Shown here: positions 9,057 to 17,280 of the stretch, in pieces
How positions within the stretch are numbered: the stretch's first letter is position 1
How the letters are laid out: every line of letters starts with the position of its first letter
Notes under the pieces: generated by a model
Databases searched by the model: none
What the model saw: the letters and a program-made list of their open reading frames with translations, nothing else
Told to the model about the DNA's origin: nothing
Assembly: GCF_003031585.1 (NCBI RefSeq)
Contig: NZ_PWAA01000061.1
Span: 124,001 to 188,000, forward strand
DNA length: 64,000 bases
Source of the DNA: Thalassobius sp. I31.1
Lineage (GTDB): Bacteria; Pseudomonadota; Alphaproteobacteria; Rhodobacterales; Rhodobacteraceae
Reading direction: 5' to 3'
Program-made: the position numbers and the translations under genes

Positions 9057-9563
9057 TCAATCTTTTCGCAAATGTCGATAAACAATATCTTCCGGGTCTG
9101 GCCTTTCGGCATCCGGGTCAACAACAGCCCCCAGCCGTTCAGCAACTCTGGCCGAGGCTTTATTACCCTCATCCACATAGCTGACAAAACTGTCCAGCGG
9201 CAGATTTTCAAAGATCCAGTCGCGAAAGGCAGCGGCGGCCTCGGTGATATGGCCCTGGCCTTCAAACCCGTCATAAAGAAACCACCCAAGCTCTGTCTCG
9301 GGAAACTTCGGCCCGGCGTTCAGCCCGACCTGTCCCACCGTCACGCCATCTGCCAGGCGGTCAATCATCAACGCGCCGTGACCATAAAGCTGCCAGAGCG
9401 CAATATCATGACAGAACCAGCCCCAGATCGGGTCATCCTCCCAGGGGCCACCCATAAACCGCACGCGATCCGACGCCATCATCGCGCGATAAGCCGGCCA
9501 GTCATCCATATGCAGTGGGCGCAGGCGCAATCGTTCGGTGGTAATCTCTGGCACGTCCGGCAT
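9057..9563 (-). CDS. GNAT family N-acetyltransferase (RimJ/RimL type)
   Basis: This 168-residue acetyltransferase starts at ITTERLRLRPLHMDDW and has the acetyl-CoA-binding loop YDGFEGQGHITEAA. ASARVAERLGAV lies near the end, as in RimJ/RimL-like enzymes. I chose the ATG at 9563 because GGAAGAGAG precedes it, while the open frame continues to 9635 without a better start. The substrate cannot be read from sequence. It lies 13 bp from the DUF4279-GNAT gene and probably shares its transcript. Confidence 0.85.
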   Translation of the reverse strand: MPDVPEITTERLRLRPLHMDDWPAYRAMMASDRVRFMGGPWEDDPIWGWFCHDIALWQLYGHGALMIDRLADGVTVGQVGLNAGPKFPETELGWFLYDGFEGQGHITEAAAAFRDWIFENLPLDSFVSYVDEGNKASARVAERLGAVVDPDAERPDPEDIVYRHLRKD

Positions 9564-9633
9564 TTTCTCTCTTCCACAAGACAGGTATTTTCTACGCGGA
9601 ACATGGATACACAGAACCGGGGTGGCCACAAAC

Positions 9634-9661
9634 AAAAACGGCGCCCGCAGTGGGCGCCGTT
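9634..9661 (-). terminator. Rho-independent terminator of acpP
   Basis: A perfect 10-bp GC-rich stem (9637-9646 with 9652-9661, 5-nt loop) is followed on the minus strand by TTTTTG. It sits 27 bp beyond the acpP stop codon, in the gap before the GNAT gene. Confidence 0.85.
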
Positions 9662-9687
9662 TCCGTATTCTTAAAAGCGATTAAAGC

Positions 9688-9921
9688 TTAAGAAGCTTCA
9701 GTGATGAATTTCACTGCGTCGCCGAAGGTCTGGATGGTTTCAGCAGCGTCATCCGGGATCTCGATGCCGAACTCTTCTTCGAAAGCCATAACCAGCTCAA
9801 CGGTGTCCAGGCTGTCTGCGCCCAGGTCGTCGATGAAGGATGCGTTTTCAGCTACTTTGTCCGCGTCTACACCCAGGTGCTCAACAACGATCTTTTTTAC
9901 ACGATCTGCAACGTCGCTCAT
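9688..9921 (-). CDS. acpP: Acyl carrier protein
   Basis: This 77-residue acidic protein carries growing acyl chains on 4'-phosphopantetheine. The attachment serine is in the signature [19 protein letters not shown]. The ATG at 9921 is preceded by GAGGAAG; upstream in-frame sequence is not ACP-like. It lies between fabG and fabF as in many proteobacteria. The strong terminator directly downstream and the ~200-bp gap upstream suggest its own transcript, as expected for an abundant protein. Confidence 0.98.
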   Translation of the reverse strand: MSDVADRVKKIVVEHLGVDADKVAENASFIDDLGADSLDTVELVMAFEEEFGIEIPDDAAETIQTFGDAVKFITEAS

Positions 9922-10134
9922 GTTTCTTCCTCGTTTATTACAGGGATAGTCCCCGTTTCTCTCTGTTTGGCCCGGCTCACCATCTGGGTCCGGCTGTGGG
10001 TGACGTAACGACACCCTCTCTACAGCTTTCCCGACACGGTTCATCCGTGTCCCGGTAAAATGCTGCGTGGCCTATAGCACATCATGCGCATAAGGCAAAC
10101 GCTTTCGAACACCCCGCCTGCGCGAAGCATTTGA

Positions 10135-10872
10135 TTACAACATGGCCATACCGCCGTTCACATGCAAGGTTGAACCTGTGACATAGGCGGCTTCCGGGCT
10201 TGCCAGGTAAAGAACCGCTGCCGCGATCTCTTCCGGGCTGCCCATGCGTGCGGCCGGGATCTGCACGTTGATTTTGTCTTTCTGCTCGTCGGTCAGCTTG
10301 TCGGTCATCGCTGTCGCGATAAAGCCTGGTGCAACGGCGTTCGCGGTGATTCCCCGGCTGGCAACTTCATAAGCGATGGATTTGGTCATACCAACCATGC
10401 CCGCCTTGGAGGCCGCATAGTTCACCTGGCCCGGGTTGCCCGTCGCGCCAACGATAGAGCTGATGTTGATGATGCGGCCCCAGCGGGACTTCATCATCGG
10501 GCGCATCACACCTCGGCACAGACGCATGGTGGAGGTCAGGTTCACATCCAGAACAGACTGCCATTCGTCATCAGACATACGCATGAACAGCTGATCCCGG
10601 GTGATGCCGGCGTTGTTGACCAGAATATCAACAGATCCCATAGCGGCCGCAGCAGCTTTTGGCAGTGCGTCCACAGCTTCAGCGTCAGAAAGGTTGCACG
10701 GCAGCACATGGGCGCGCTCACCCAGTTCCGCGGCCAACGCCTCAAGCGGTTCAACCCGCGTACCGGAAAGGCCCACAGTCGCGCCTGCCCCGTGCAGAGC
10801 TTTCGCAATTGAGCCGCCAATGCCGCCGGACGCTCCGGTGATCAATGCACATTTACCTGTCAGATCAAACAT
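10135..10872 (-). CDS. fabG: 3-oxoacyl-ACP reductase
   Basis: This 245-residue short-chain dehydrogenase reduces beta-ketoacyl-ACP with NADPH. The cofactor motif ITGASGGIGGSIA, the structural NNAGITRDQL, and the catalytic Ser (NISSIVG) and YAASKAG Tyr/Lys are all visible. The C-terminus ends in GSTLHVNGGMAML, typical of FabG. It lies downstream of fabD and upstream of acpP. Confidence 0.97.
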   Translation of the reverse strand: MFDLTGKCALITGASGGIGGSIAKALHGAGATVGLSGTRVEPLEALAAELGERAHVLPCNLSDAEAVDALPKAAAAAMGSVDILVNNAGITRDQLFMRMSDDEWQSVLDVNLTSTMRLCRGVMRPMMKSRWGRIINISSIVGATGNPGQVNYAASKAGMVGMTKSIAYEVASRGITANAVAPGFIATAMTDKLTDEQKDKINVQIPAARMGSPEEIAAAVLYLASPEAAYVTGSTLHVNGGMAML

Positions 10873-10901
10873 CTGAAATTCCTCTTTCAGTTATGTGGTC
10901 G

Positions 10902-10948
10902 CCGTTTTCTTTCAAAGAAAACGATCCGGAAGCTTTGAAAGCTTCCGT
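10902..10948. repeat. Two-hairpin palindromic element, family A copy 2
   Basis: Two adjacent perfect 10-bp palindromes lie between fabD and fabG: CGTTTTCTTT/AAAGAAAACG (10903-10923) and CGGAAGCTTT/AAAGCTTCCG (10927-10947), each around a single central base. The layout matches the elements at 5455-5503 and 35187-35231, including the GATCCGGA linker shared with the 35 kb copy. It lies 8 bp beyond the fabD stop. Confidence 0.7.
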
Positions 10949-10955
10949 TTACGTT

Positions 10956-11888
10956 TCACTCTGCAGCCACGGCCGCTTTTACGTCGTCCGGTGCGCCAAT
11001 CGCTTTACAGGCGATGGAACGTTCAATCCGGCGGATCATGCCGGACAGGGCTTTGCCTGCACCGATTTCCCAGATTTCTGTCACGCCTTCAGCCGCCATA
11101 AAGGCGACGCTTTCACGCCAGCGCACAGAACCTGTCACCTGCTCGACCAGCAGATTGCGGATGGTCGCAGGATCAGAAATCACACTTGCCCGCACATTTG
11201 CCACCAAAGGCACAGCAGGACGGTTGATTTCCACATGAGACAGGGCTTCGGCCATGACTTCAGCCGCAGGCTGCATCAATGCACAATGGAATGGTGCAGA
11301 CACCGGCAGCAATACGGCACGTTTCGCCCCTTTGCCTTTGGCGATCTCAATCGCACGTTCCACCGCTTCCTTATGACCGGACACAACAACCTGGCCCGGA
11401 TCATTGTCATTGGCCGCCTGACAGATCTGATCATGAGACGCTTCAGACGCCACCTCAGCCGCAGTTTCAAAATCCAACCCCAGCAAAGCCGCCATCGCAC
11501 CCACACCAACAGGTACGGCCTTTTGCATCGCTTCGCCACGAGTACGCAACAGACGCGCTGTATCCGCAACGGAAATCGCACCAGCCGCCGCCAGCGCAGA
11601 ATATTCACCAAGGGAATGACCTGCCACAAAAGAAGCATCCGCGATCTTCACGCCTTCGGCCTCAAGCGCACGCATCGCCGCCAGAGATGTCGCCATCAGC
11701 GCGGGTTGCGCATTTTGCGTCAGTGTCAGCGTTTCCGCATCGCCTTCCCAGATCAGGTCTGACAGTTTTTCGCCCAGCGCCTCGTCGACCTCATCAAAAA
11801 TCGCTTTAGCCGCCGGATAAGCTTCTGCCAGAGTTTTCCCCATACCAATGGTCTGAGCCCCCTGCCCGGGAAATACAAATGCGCGCAT
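10956..11888 (-). CDS. fabD: Malonyl-CoA-ACP transacylase
   Basis: This 310-residue enzyme transfers malonyl from CoA to ACP. The nucleophile is in FVAGHSLGEYSALAAAG, and the N-terminal FVFPGQGAQTIGMG is diagnostic. HCALMQPAAE holds the second catalytic His. I used the ATG at 11888, preceded by GAGGGGCGAG, rather than the longer open frame to 11948. It heads the fabD-fabG-acpP-fabF run. Confidence 0.97.
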   Translation of the reverse strand: MRAFVFPGQGAQTIGMGKTLAEAYPAAKAIFDEVDEALGEKLSDLIWEGDAETLTLTQNAQPALMATSLAAMRALEAEGVKIADASFVAGHSLGEYSALAAAGAISVADTARLLRTRGEAMQKAVPVGVGAMAALLGLDFETAAEVASEASHDQICQAANDNDPGQVVVSGHKEAVERAIEIAKGKGAKRAVLLPVSAPFHCALMQPAAEVMAEALSHVEINRPAVPLVANVRASVISDPATIRNLLVEQVTGSVRWRESVAFMAAEGVTEIWEIGAGKALSGMIRRIERSIACKAIGAPDDVKAAVAAE

Positions 11889-12050
11889 ATCTCGCCCCTC
11901 GTTTTGTTTACTTAACGTCGGGATACCCTGACTGAACCGATCTCGCAACGTTTTAACGACCCGGATCAGGAAAGGCCCGGCAACCTTGACACCGCGCCCC
12001 TGGATTGCGAGTTGTTTACGTCTACTGCAAGGCGACGCTGCTCAAAATAT

Positions 12051-12079
12051 TTGACAAATCACTGAATTTGCATTATAAT
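12051..12079 (+). promoter_or_regulatory. Perfect sigma70 consensus promoter
   Basis: TTGACA (12051-12056) and TATAAT (12074-12079) are separated by exactly 17 bp, a full consensus match that is rare in alphaproteobacterial genomes. The expected transcription start, about 12085-12087, coincides with the first base of the long hairpin that follows. There is no annotated gene close downstream other than the small ORF at 12085. Confidence 0.75.
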
Positions 12080-12084
12080 CTCAT

Positions 12085-12288
12085 ATGCGGGATATCTTAA
12101 AGGTTATTACCTTTAAGATATCCCGCAACGTTGAAATACGCAAAAAATCAAGAGATAGCCTTCTTACTCTTCGCAAGAAATATCCAGTAATCGCGTATAT
12201 TTTGGATTTTGCATTTAGGGCATTTTTGCGGAGGTTCTTTAAGTTCATTTTAGACTACCTGATCGATTTGATTACCCTATTAATATAG
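12085..12288 (+). CDS. Small basic hydrophobic ORF in an AT-rich island (uncertain)
   Basis: This is a 67-residue open frame that I do not recognise. Residues 1-30 are basic (SRNVEIRKKSRDSLL). Residues 36-67 are hydrophobic with scattered Arg/Lys (FRAFLRRFFKFILDYLIDLI), so it could be a small membrane-active peptide. The ATG lies at the expected transcription start of a consensus promoter, so the message would be leaderless and begin in a hairpin. Base composition is much more AT-rich than its neighbours. It may be non-coding; the transcript itself is better supported than the protein. Confidence 0.3.
   Translation: MRDILKVITFKISRNVEIRKKSRDSLLTLRKKYPVIAYILDFAFRAFLRRFFKFILDYLIDLITLLI
12086..12127. 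repeat. 18-bp perfect inverted repeat (hairpin) at a transcription start
   Basis: Arms 12086-12103 and 12110-12127 are perfect complements around a 6-nt loop, TTATTA. The arm reads TGCGGGATATCTTAAAGG. It begins 7 bp after a consensus -10 box, so an RNA from that promoter would start with this stem. It could be an operator, a 5' stabilising stem, or the end of a small mobile element. No T-run follows, so a simple terminator is unlikely. Confidence 0.85.
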
Positions 12289-12527
12289 GTATTTTCATAT
12301 AAATTTCAATGAGACAATGGGAAATCAGGCCGCCAAAGCCATTGATTTTTCATACAAATCTGCAGCCTGACGCATACCATTCCCCTATATGCATCCATGC
12401 AGTCTGGTAGAGCTCAGTCGAAGCCTCACACAAAATTGCACATTCATCGCGCGCCGGTGCAAATAGCCAGACTTGCCGTAAACTCCTATTCAGGCCATGC
12501 TGAAATACAGCCCGTCAGGAGTATCTT
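12289..12527. other. Intergenic stretch with a possible gene remnant
   Basis: The ~240 bp before the cytochrome gene hold no convincing gene. On the minus strand, a 17-codon end (12375-12325) reads MRQAADLYEKSMALAA. An overlapping frame further upstream (about 12478-12350) reads AREDECAI-like then ELYQTAWMHIGEWYASG. Shifting frame once near 12377 would join them into one helical tail. This could be the degraded end of a lost gene, but it is weak. Confidence 0.2.
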
Positions 12528-13727
12528 ATGTCACTGAAGAACACCCAAACCCGCTATGGCTCTGTGGCCCGTTTTTTCCACTGGAGCATTGCACTGTCCA
12601 TCATAACCCTGATCCCGCTGGGGATTTTTGCGGATGATATGGCTTATGACACATCCGAACTTCTGGCGCGCAAAGCCTTCCTGTTCCAAATCCACAAAAC
12701 CTTTGGCGTGTTGGTGTTCTTCCTGGCCCTTGCCCGGATCACCTGGGCCATCACGCAACCCAAACCCGCAAATCTGCACCCGGAACGTAAGTTGGAAAGC
12801 TTTATGGCCGAACTTGTGCACTGGTTGCTTTATGGCTCACTTGTGCTGGTGCCCCTGACAGGCTGGATCCACCACGCGGCCACCACCGGTTTTGCCCCCA
12901 TTCTCTGGCCCTTTGGTCAGGATCTGCCTTTTGTGGCGAAATCAGAAAGCACTGCGGAACTCTTTTCGATCCTGCATAAAACCTTTGAGCGTGTCCTTGT
13001 TGTGTCCCTGCTCCTGCACATCGCAGGTGCGGTGAAACACCACGTGATTGACAAAGACGTCACCCTGACGCGTATGCTGGGGCGCGCCGAAGGCGGTCAT
13101 CCACATAAAGCAAAACACAATCTTGCCGCCCCTTTTGCAGCTCTGGCTGTCTGGGCGCTTGCTTTGCCTGCCGGGATGGCGTTTTTTCATGACCCACACG
13201 CACATGCTACCCAGGATGTTCCCGCCGTTGAGCTGACAGAGACCCAGGGCAACTGGGAAGTCACAGGCGGCAATCTTGAAATCAGCGTCACGCAGTTTGG
13301 TTCTGCCGTCACCGGCAATTTCGCAGACTGGAATGCTGAGATAAACTTCACAGATGATCGCAGCCTGCCGGTAATGGGCAGCGTTGATGTCGAAATCGCG
13401 ATTGCGTCGCTTACGCTGGGGTCAGTGACAGATCAGGCCATGGGGGCCGATTTCTTTGACGCTGCACAATTCCCGGTGGCCCGCTTTACCGGCGACATTA
13501 TCCCTGTCCTGGATGGGTATGCCGCCGATGGCACGCTGACCCTGAAAGGGATCGAACAACCACTGCGCTTTAACTTTGACCTGTCGATCACCGACGATGG
13601 GGCCGAGATGGCGTCTCGTTTTGAACTGATGCGCCTGGATTTTGGGATTGGTGCTTCTATGCAGGACGAAAGTTCTCTGAGCTTTCCGGTTGAGGTTGCA
13701 GTGTCTCTGACGGCGACCCAGAACTAA
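12528..13727 (+). CDS. Cytochrome b561 - YceI fusion protein
   Basis: This 399-residue fusion has an N-terminal four-helix cytochrome b561 domain (residues ~1-205) with candidate heme histidines in RFFHWSIAL, FQIHKTFG, ILHKTFERV and LLHIAGAVKHH. The C-terminal periplasmic YceI lipocalin-like domain (residues ~235-398) includes GNWEVTGGNLEISVTQFGS and a characteristic LTLKGIEQPLRFNFDL. YceI domains bind isoprenoid-type lipids, so electron transfer to or from a quinone-like ligand is a plausible inference. The ATG is preceded by CAGGAG. A second YceI gene lies just downstream in the opposite direction. Confidence 0.9.
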   Translation: MSLKNTQTRYGSVARFFHWSIALSIITLIPLGIFADDMAYDTSELLARKAFLFQIHKTFGVLVFFLALARITWAITQPKPANLHPERKLESFMAELVHWLLYGSLVLVPLTGWIHHAATTGFAPILWPFGQDLPFVAKSESTAELFSILHKTFERVLVVSLLLHIAGAVKHHVIDKDVTLTRMLGRAEGGHPHKAKHNLAAPFAALAVWALALPAGMAFFHDPHAHATQDVPAVELTETQGNWEVTGGNLEISVTQFGSAVTGNFADWNAEINFTDDRSLPVMGSVDVEIAIASLTLGSVTDQAMGADFFDAAQFPVARFTGDIIPVLDGYAADGTLTLKGIEQPLRFNFDLSITDDGAEMASRFELMRLDFGIGASMQDESSLSFPVEVAVSLTATQN

Positions 13728-14012
13728 ACCCACAATGTCCGGGTGCCGCAGTGGTGCCCGGACATCACCTGACGATCAACAAAAGCAGCCCCTCTGCTTT
13801 CTGTCATACCCCTACATACAATGCTGGTACTTTCTCCGGATATATCAGGCGCACCGCTCGCGCAATGCCGGCCAGCACTCCTTTCAGTTCGTCAATCAGA
13901 AGCTAACGGTCCGGGACTGGTATAGCATCACGATGCCCACCGGCTTCGCAGTATTTGGTCTTCACGGCGTTAAACCAAATTCAGATAAAAACAGTCAAAG
14001 CGGCATCACAAC
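13728..14012. other. Intergenic region between convergent YceI genes
   Basis: This stretch of about 285 bp contains an open frame from 13735 that shows no family features and runs into the terminator of the opposite gene. I see no gene here. Confidence 0.5.
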
Positions 14013-14043
14013 AAAAAACCCGCCAGAAAGACTGACGGGTTTC
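14013..14043 (-). terminator. Terminator of the yceI gene
   Basis: On the minus strand a stem AACCCGTCAG/CTGGCGGGTT with one mismatch and a short loop is followed by TTTTTTG. It lies about 20 bp past the stop of the YceI gene. Confidence 0.75.
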
Positions 14044-14063
14044 TAAAGGTTATATCAGGTCGG

Positions 14064-14636
14064 TTATTCGGCCTGACCAGCCTCGATTGAGATCTGGATT
14101 GCGACTTCATCAGACACATGTGGTGCAAAGTTGCCAACGCCGAAATCTGAACGCAGCACAGTTGCAGTCGCGTCAAAGCCCAGCCATGGCTTCTGCGCCA
14201 TTGGGTTTGTCGCCGCCTGGTTCAGAACCGCATCCAGAACAACAGATTTTGTCACGCCGTTCAGGGTCAGATCACCAGTGATGTTTGCGGTGTTGTCGCC
14301 TGTCACTTCGATACCGGTGGATGCGAAGGATACAATTTCATCACCCTGGGCGTTGAAAAAGTCTTCAGACATGAAGTGACCAAAACGGCCTTCCCAGCCT
14401 GTGAACATAGACGCCAATGGCATGGAAACAGATACACTGGACGCTGCCGGGTCAGCTTCGTCAAACATGATTTCGCCTTCAAAACCAGAGAACATGCCCC
14501 AGGTGGTGGAGAAACCAAGGTGGTTATAAGAAAAGAGTATCTGGCTGTGCGACGCGTCCAGATCGTATTTAACGGCTTCTGCAGAGGCGGCAGTGGCTGC
14601 GGTCAGTATGGTAGCTGCCAGGAGGAGAGATTTCAT
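14064..14636 (-). CDS. Secreted YceI family lipid-binding protein
   Basis: This 190-residue protein has a Sec signal peptide (MKSLLLAATILTAATAASA). A YceI domain follows, starting with the typical YDLDASHSQILFSYNHLGFS and including ITGDLTLNGVTKSVVLDAV. It likely acts in the periplasm and binds a hydrophobic, isoprenoid-like ligand. It faces the cytochrome b561-YceI fusion, so the pair may share a ligand. Its own terminator lies downstream. Confidence 0.92.
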   Translation of the reverse strand: MKSLLLAATILTAATAASAEAVKYDLDASHSQILFSYNHLGFSTTWGMFSGFEGEIMFDEADPAASSVSVSMPLASMFTGWEGRFGHFMSEDFFNAQGDEIVSFASTGIEVTGDNTANITGDLTLNGVTKSVVLDAVLNQAATNPMAQKPWLGFDATATVLRSDFGVGNFAPHVSDEVAIQISIEAGQAE

Positions 14637-14974
14637 AACGGTGATCCTTTATAAGTTCGGGGTGAACCTGATGCGATCATGCCATGAGATCAATTCAGTG
14701 CAGGTAAACAATTTGTGTTCGCAAATGCGCAGAGCAGGATTTCGCCGCTATTTCGCACCAGACTGGCAATATCAGGCCGGAATTGGCAGGATAGCAAGCT
14801 TTGCACAGGTTCATATCTGATATCTGCGGATGCGATCTGCAGGACGTCGCAAAATGCCATAGAAACAGAACCTTCGTTGATTTAATTTCCTCTCATTAAT
14901 TACATCAATATAGACAGCAGCCTGGTCATTAAGCTACGCTGTCAGGATTACGTTTAATGCATTGAGATTGAGAC
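14637..14974. other. Divergent intergenic region
   Basis: This 338-bp region lies between the divergent YceI and DUF4178 genes and should hold both promoters. It is AT-rich around 14880-14925. I could not assign a clear promoter or operator, and I see no gene. Confidence 0.5.
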
Positions 14975-15586
14975 ATGCATAGTCTGAACTGCCCAAATTG
15001 TGGATCTGCCCTGCATGTGTCTTTCGCCGCCGCGAAAATGACCACGTGTCAGTCCTGTAATACCAGCCTGTTCCTTGAAGGTGAACAGATTGAAAAGGCT
15101 GGAAAAAGCGGTGAGATGCATGAGGCGCCGCAGCTGTTTCATCTGGGTGAGACCACCTCTGTTGACAATGACAGCTATGCGATCGTCGGGCATGCACGGT
15201 TCGATTACGGGCCCGGGTTCTGGGATGAATACTGGGCATTGGACCACAATGGCAGAGGTCAGTGGATTTCAGTTGATGAAGGGATCGTGATTTTACAGAA
15301 ACCGGTCGCGCCCGTAGCCGTTCCGAAATTCCACCAGACACCCGGTCTCGGTCACGAATTTCAGGCGTTTGGTGATAGTTACCGGGTGACTGAGGTGAAC
15401 CGGGGTACCTGTGTTGCTGTGCGTGGAAGCTTTCCCAGGCCGATGGTTGTCGGGGAAGTTTTTGAATACGTGAACTGCCTGGGCACACATGACGAACAAT
15501 TGTCTGGCGAGTTCTCGGCAAGCGGCACAGAATGGTTTCGCGGCATCTGGTGTGATCCCTTTGACGTAAAGGTAGTATCCCCGTGA
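14975..15586 (+). CDS. Zinc-ribbon DUF4178 protein (first copy)
   Basis: This 203-residue protein has an N-terminal CPNCG...CQSC zinc-ribbon (residues 6-28), then one DUF4178-type beta domain (HARFDYGPGFWDEYWAL; FGDSYRVTEVNRG). The function is unknown; DUF4178 genes are often found with DUF350 membrane proteins and polyamine-synthase-like genes, as here. The end overlaps the next start (GTGA), so this is the first gene of a coupled operon. Confidence 0.8.
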   Translation: MHSLNCPNCGSALHVSFAAAKMTTCQSCNTSLFLEGEQIEKAGKSGEMHEAPQLFHLGETTSVDNDSYAIVGHARFDYGPGFWDEYWALDHNGRGQWISVDEGIVILQKPVAPVAVPKFHQTPGLGHEFQAFGDSYRVTEVNRGTCVAVRGSFPRPMVVGEVFEYVNCLGTHDEQLSGEFSASGTEWFRGIWCDPFDVKVVSP

Positions 15587-16881
15587 CGCGCAGCAATGAG
15601 ATCAAAACAATAAACTGTACCTCTTGCGGTGCCGGGTTGGATATTTTTGGCGGAGGCCGTGTAGAGGTACATGCCTGCGGGTATTGTGGATCCGTCCTTG
15701 ATGCGCAGGACAATTATCAGGTCATTAAAAAATATGCGCATCTGACCCGTCCCGCCAGCCCGTTTTCTATCGGCATGTCTGGTATTGTTCAGGGCGTTGA
15801 ATTCACGGTTATCGGCACTTTGGGATATGAAGAAAGCTGGGGACGCAAATTCTGGACATGGACCGAACACCAGCTGTTTTCCCCCACCCATGGTTACGCG
15901 TATCTGACGGTGGAACGGGGACATCTGACCTTTACGCGCAAATATCGCAAATCCACCCGCCCCAATTGGGTCAGCAGCCGGACGGTTGAAGCCGCCGAAA
16001 GTCGCCCTGTGGCATTTAGCAGTGATGACCGATACCAATATTACGACACCTCCACATCAAAGCTGACTTTTGTTGAGGGTGAATTTAACTGGCGTCCCGA
16101 AATTGACCGCACTGCAACCAGCGTGAACATGATGTCAAATGACGCCATGCTGTCCTTTAGTGAAACTGCGACGGAACGTGAGGTGCATCGCACGGTGTAT
16201 TTGCCGTTTCAGGAAACCTGTGCAAGCTTCGGCCTGAAGGACGCACAGCCCCCTGCGGATACCCACCGGCTGATGCCATATAAACGGGGACTGAATGAAG
16301 TCTTCCTGAGATCTGCAAGCTTGAACTTCGCTGCCATAACTTTGGTTTTATTGGTTATATTACTGCTTCAATCCAAAGGCACCGAGATTGCCCAAGAACA
16401 ATTCCTGGCCAGAAATTTGCCTGCAGAGTTCACTTTCGAAATTGACCGTCCCGGCCGCCTGGCACGCATTGATCTGTCGGCAGATGTGAATAACAGCTGG
16501 GCCTATTTTGACCTTTCGCTAAGTGATGCAAATGATGCGCCGGTGTTTGAAGCAGGCCGAACAGTTGAAGTCTACTCTGGCCGCGATTCTGATGGTCCCT
16601 GGACCGAAGGCCGCAATCAGACATCCATCATTTTCATGCCCGAAACGGCAGGCACCTATACACTTGAAGTCGGGTCCAGCGAAAGCGACGGCAGAGGCAG
16701 CCCGAATGGGCTTGCCTTTGGGCGTGTCACGGTGCGTATCAGCGAAGGCATCGCAACCCTGCGCTGGATGCTGGGCTTAACGCTTGTTTTCGCGGGTATC
16801 GCAGCTTACCAGATCGCACGCCCCCTGCTGCATTCGCGCAGGCGTTGGTGGGGCAGTGACTGGACCAATGAGGACGATTGA
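15583..16881 (+). CDS. Zinc-ribbon, DUF4178 membrane protein (second copy)
   Basis: This 432-residue protein has a CTSCG...CGYCG zinc ribbon (residues ~12-33), then a DUF4178 domain (GTLGYEESWGRKFWTWTEHQLF). A membrane helix at about 250-264 is followed by an extracytoplasmic beta-rich region and a second helix near 390-408 (WMLGLTLVFAGIAAYQIA). It starts with a GTG overlapping the previous stop. The last base of its stop adjoins the next start. It probably displays a sensor or scaffold domain on the outer face of the membrane; that role is inferred. Confidence 0.78.
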   Translation: MTRSNEIKTINCTSCGAGLDIFGGGRVEVHACGYCGSVLDAQDNYQVIKKYAHLTRPASPFSIGMSGIVQGVEFTVIGTLGYEESWGRKFWTWTEHQLFSPTHGYAYLTVERGHLTFTRKYRKSTRPNWVSSRTVEAAESRPVAFSSDDRYQYYDTSTSKLTFVEGEFNWRPEIDRTATSVNMMSNDAMLSFSETATEREVHRTVYLPFQETCASFGLKDAQPPADTHRLMPYKRGLNEVFLRSASLNFAAITLVLLVILLLQSKGTEIAQEQFLARNLPAEFTFEIDRPGRLARIDLSADVNNSWAYFDLSLSDANDAPVFEAGRTVEVYSGRDSDGPWTEGRNQTSIIFMPETAGTYTLEVGSSESDGRGSPNGLAFGRVTVRISEGIATLRWMLGLTLVFAGIAAYQIARPLLHSRRRWWGSDWTNEDD

Positions 16882-17040
16882 ATGAACACAATGCGCATCA
16901 TCTTCATCACAATCAGCCTGTCTGCGATCGGTGGTTTTTACTATCTGTCATATATGGGGGTCATGGGGGAAAGCCGTGACCTGGACCGCTCGGTGCGTTT
17001 GGGCGGGCCTTCGGGCGTGTCAAACGGACGGGTCAAATAA
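16882..17040 (+). CDS. Small membrane protein in the DUF4178 operon
   Basis: This 52-residue protein begins right after the preceding TGA. Residues 4-25 form one membrane helix (IIFITISLSAIGGFYYL), followed by a short polar tail (SRDLDRSVRLGGPSG). No family is recognised. Its tight packing between the second DUF4178 gene and the DUF350 gene, with an AAGAGGT ribosome site for the next gene 5 bp later, supports it as real. Confidence 0.65.
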   Translation: MNTMRIIFITISLSAIGGFYYLSYMGVMGESRDLDRSVRLGGPSGVSNGRVK

Positions 17041-17055
17041 ACAAGAGGTACTAAA

Positions 17056-17280
17056 ATGGACTTATTCTCAGCGATTTCCCTGGCAGAAGTTGTGTCGACC
17101 ATCGTCTTTTCCCTCATCGGCATCGTCATCCTTTTGCTCTGTTGGTGGGTGATCAAAACCTTCTCGCCCTTCCCAATCGTTAAGGAAATCGAAAAGGATC
17201 AGAACGTCGCACTCGCTATTCTGATCGCATCAGTGTTTTTATCCCTGTCCCTGATCATCTCGGCAGTCATTCTTTCATGA
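17056..17280 (+). CDS. DUF350 (YjfL-like) inner-membrane protein
   Basis: This 74-residue protein has two hydrophobic helices (residues ~12-33 and ~53-73) around a polar loop, IVKEIEKDQNVALAIL, which is typical of DUF350. DUF350 proteins are small integral membrane proteins of unknown function, commonly linked to polyamine or glutathionylspermidine enzyme genes. The stop overlaps the start of the next gene (ATGA). Confidence 0.82.
   Translation: MDLFSAISLAEVVSTIVFSLIGIVILLLCWWVIKTFSPFPIVKEIEKDQNVALAILIASVFLSLSLIISAVILS

Noticed and set aside
13735..14046. Plus-strand frame of 103 codons after the b561-YceI gene
   Set aside because: No family features, and it runs through the terminator of the opposite gene.
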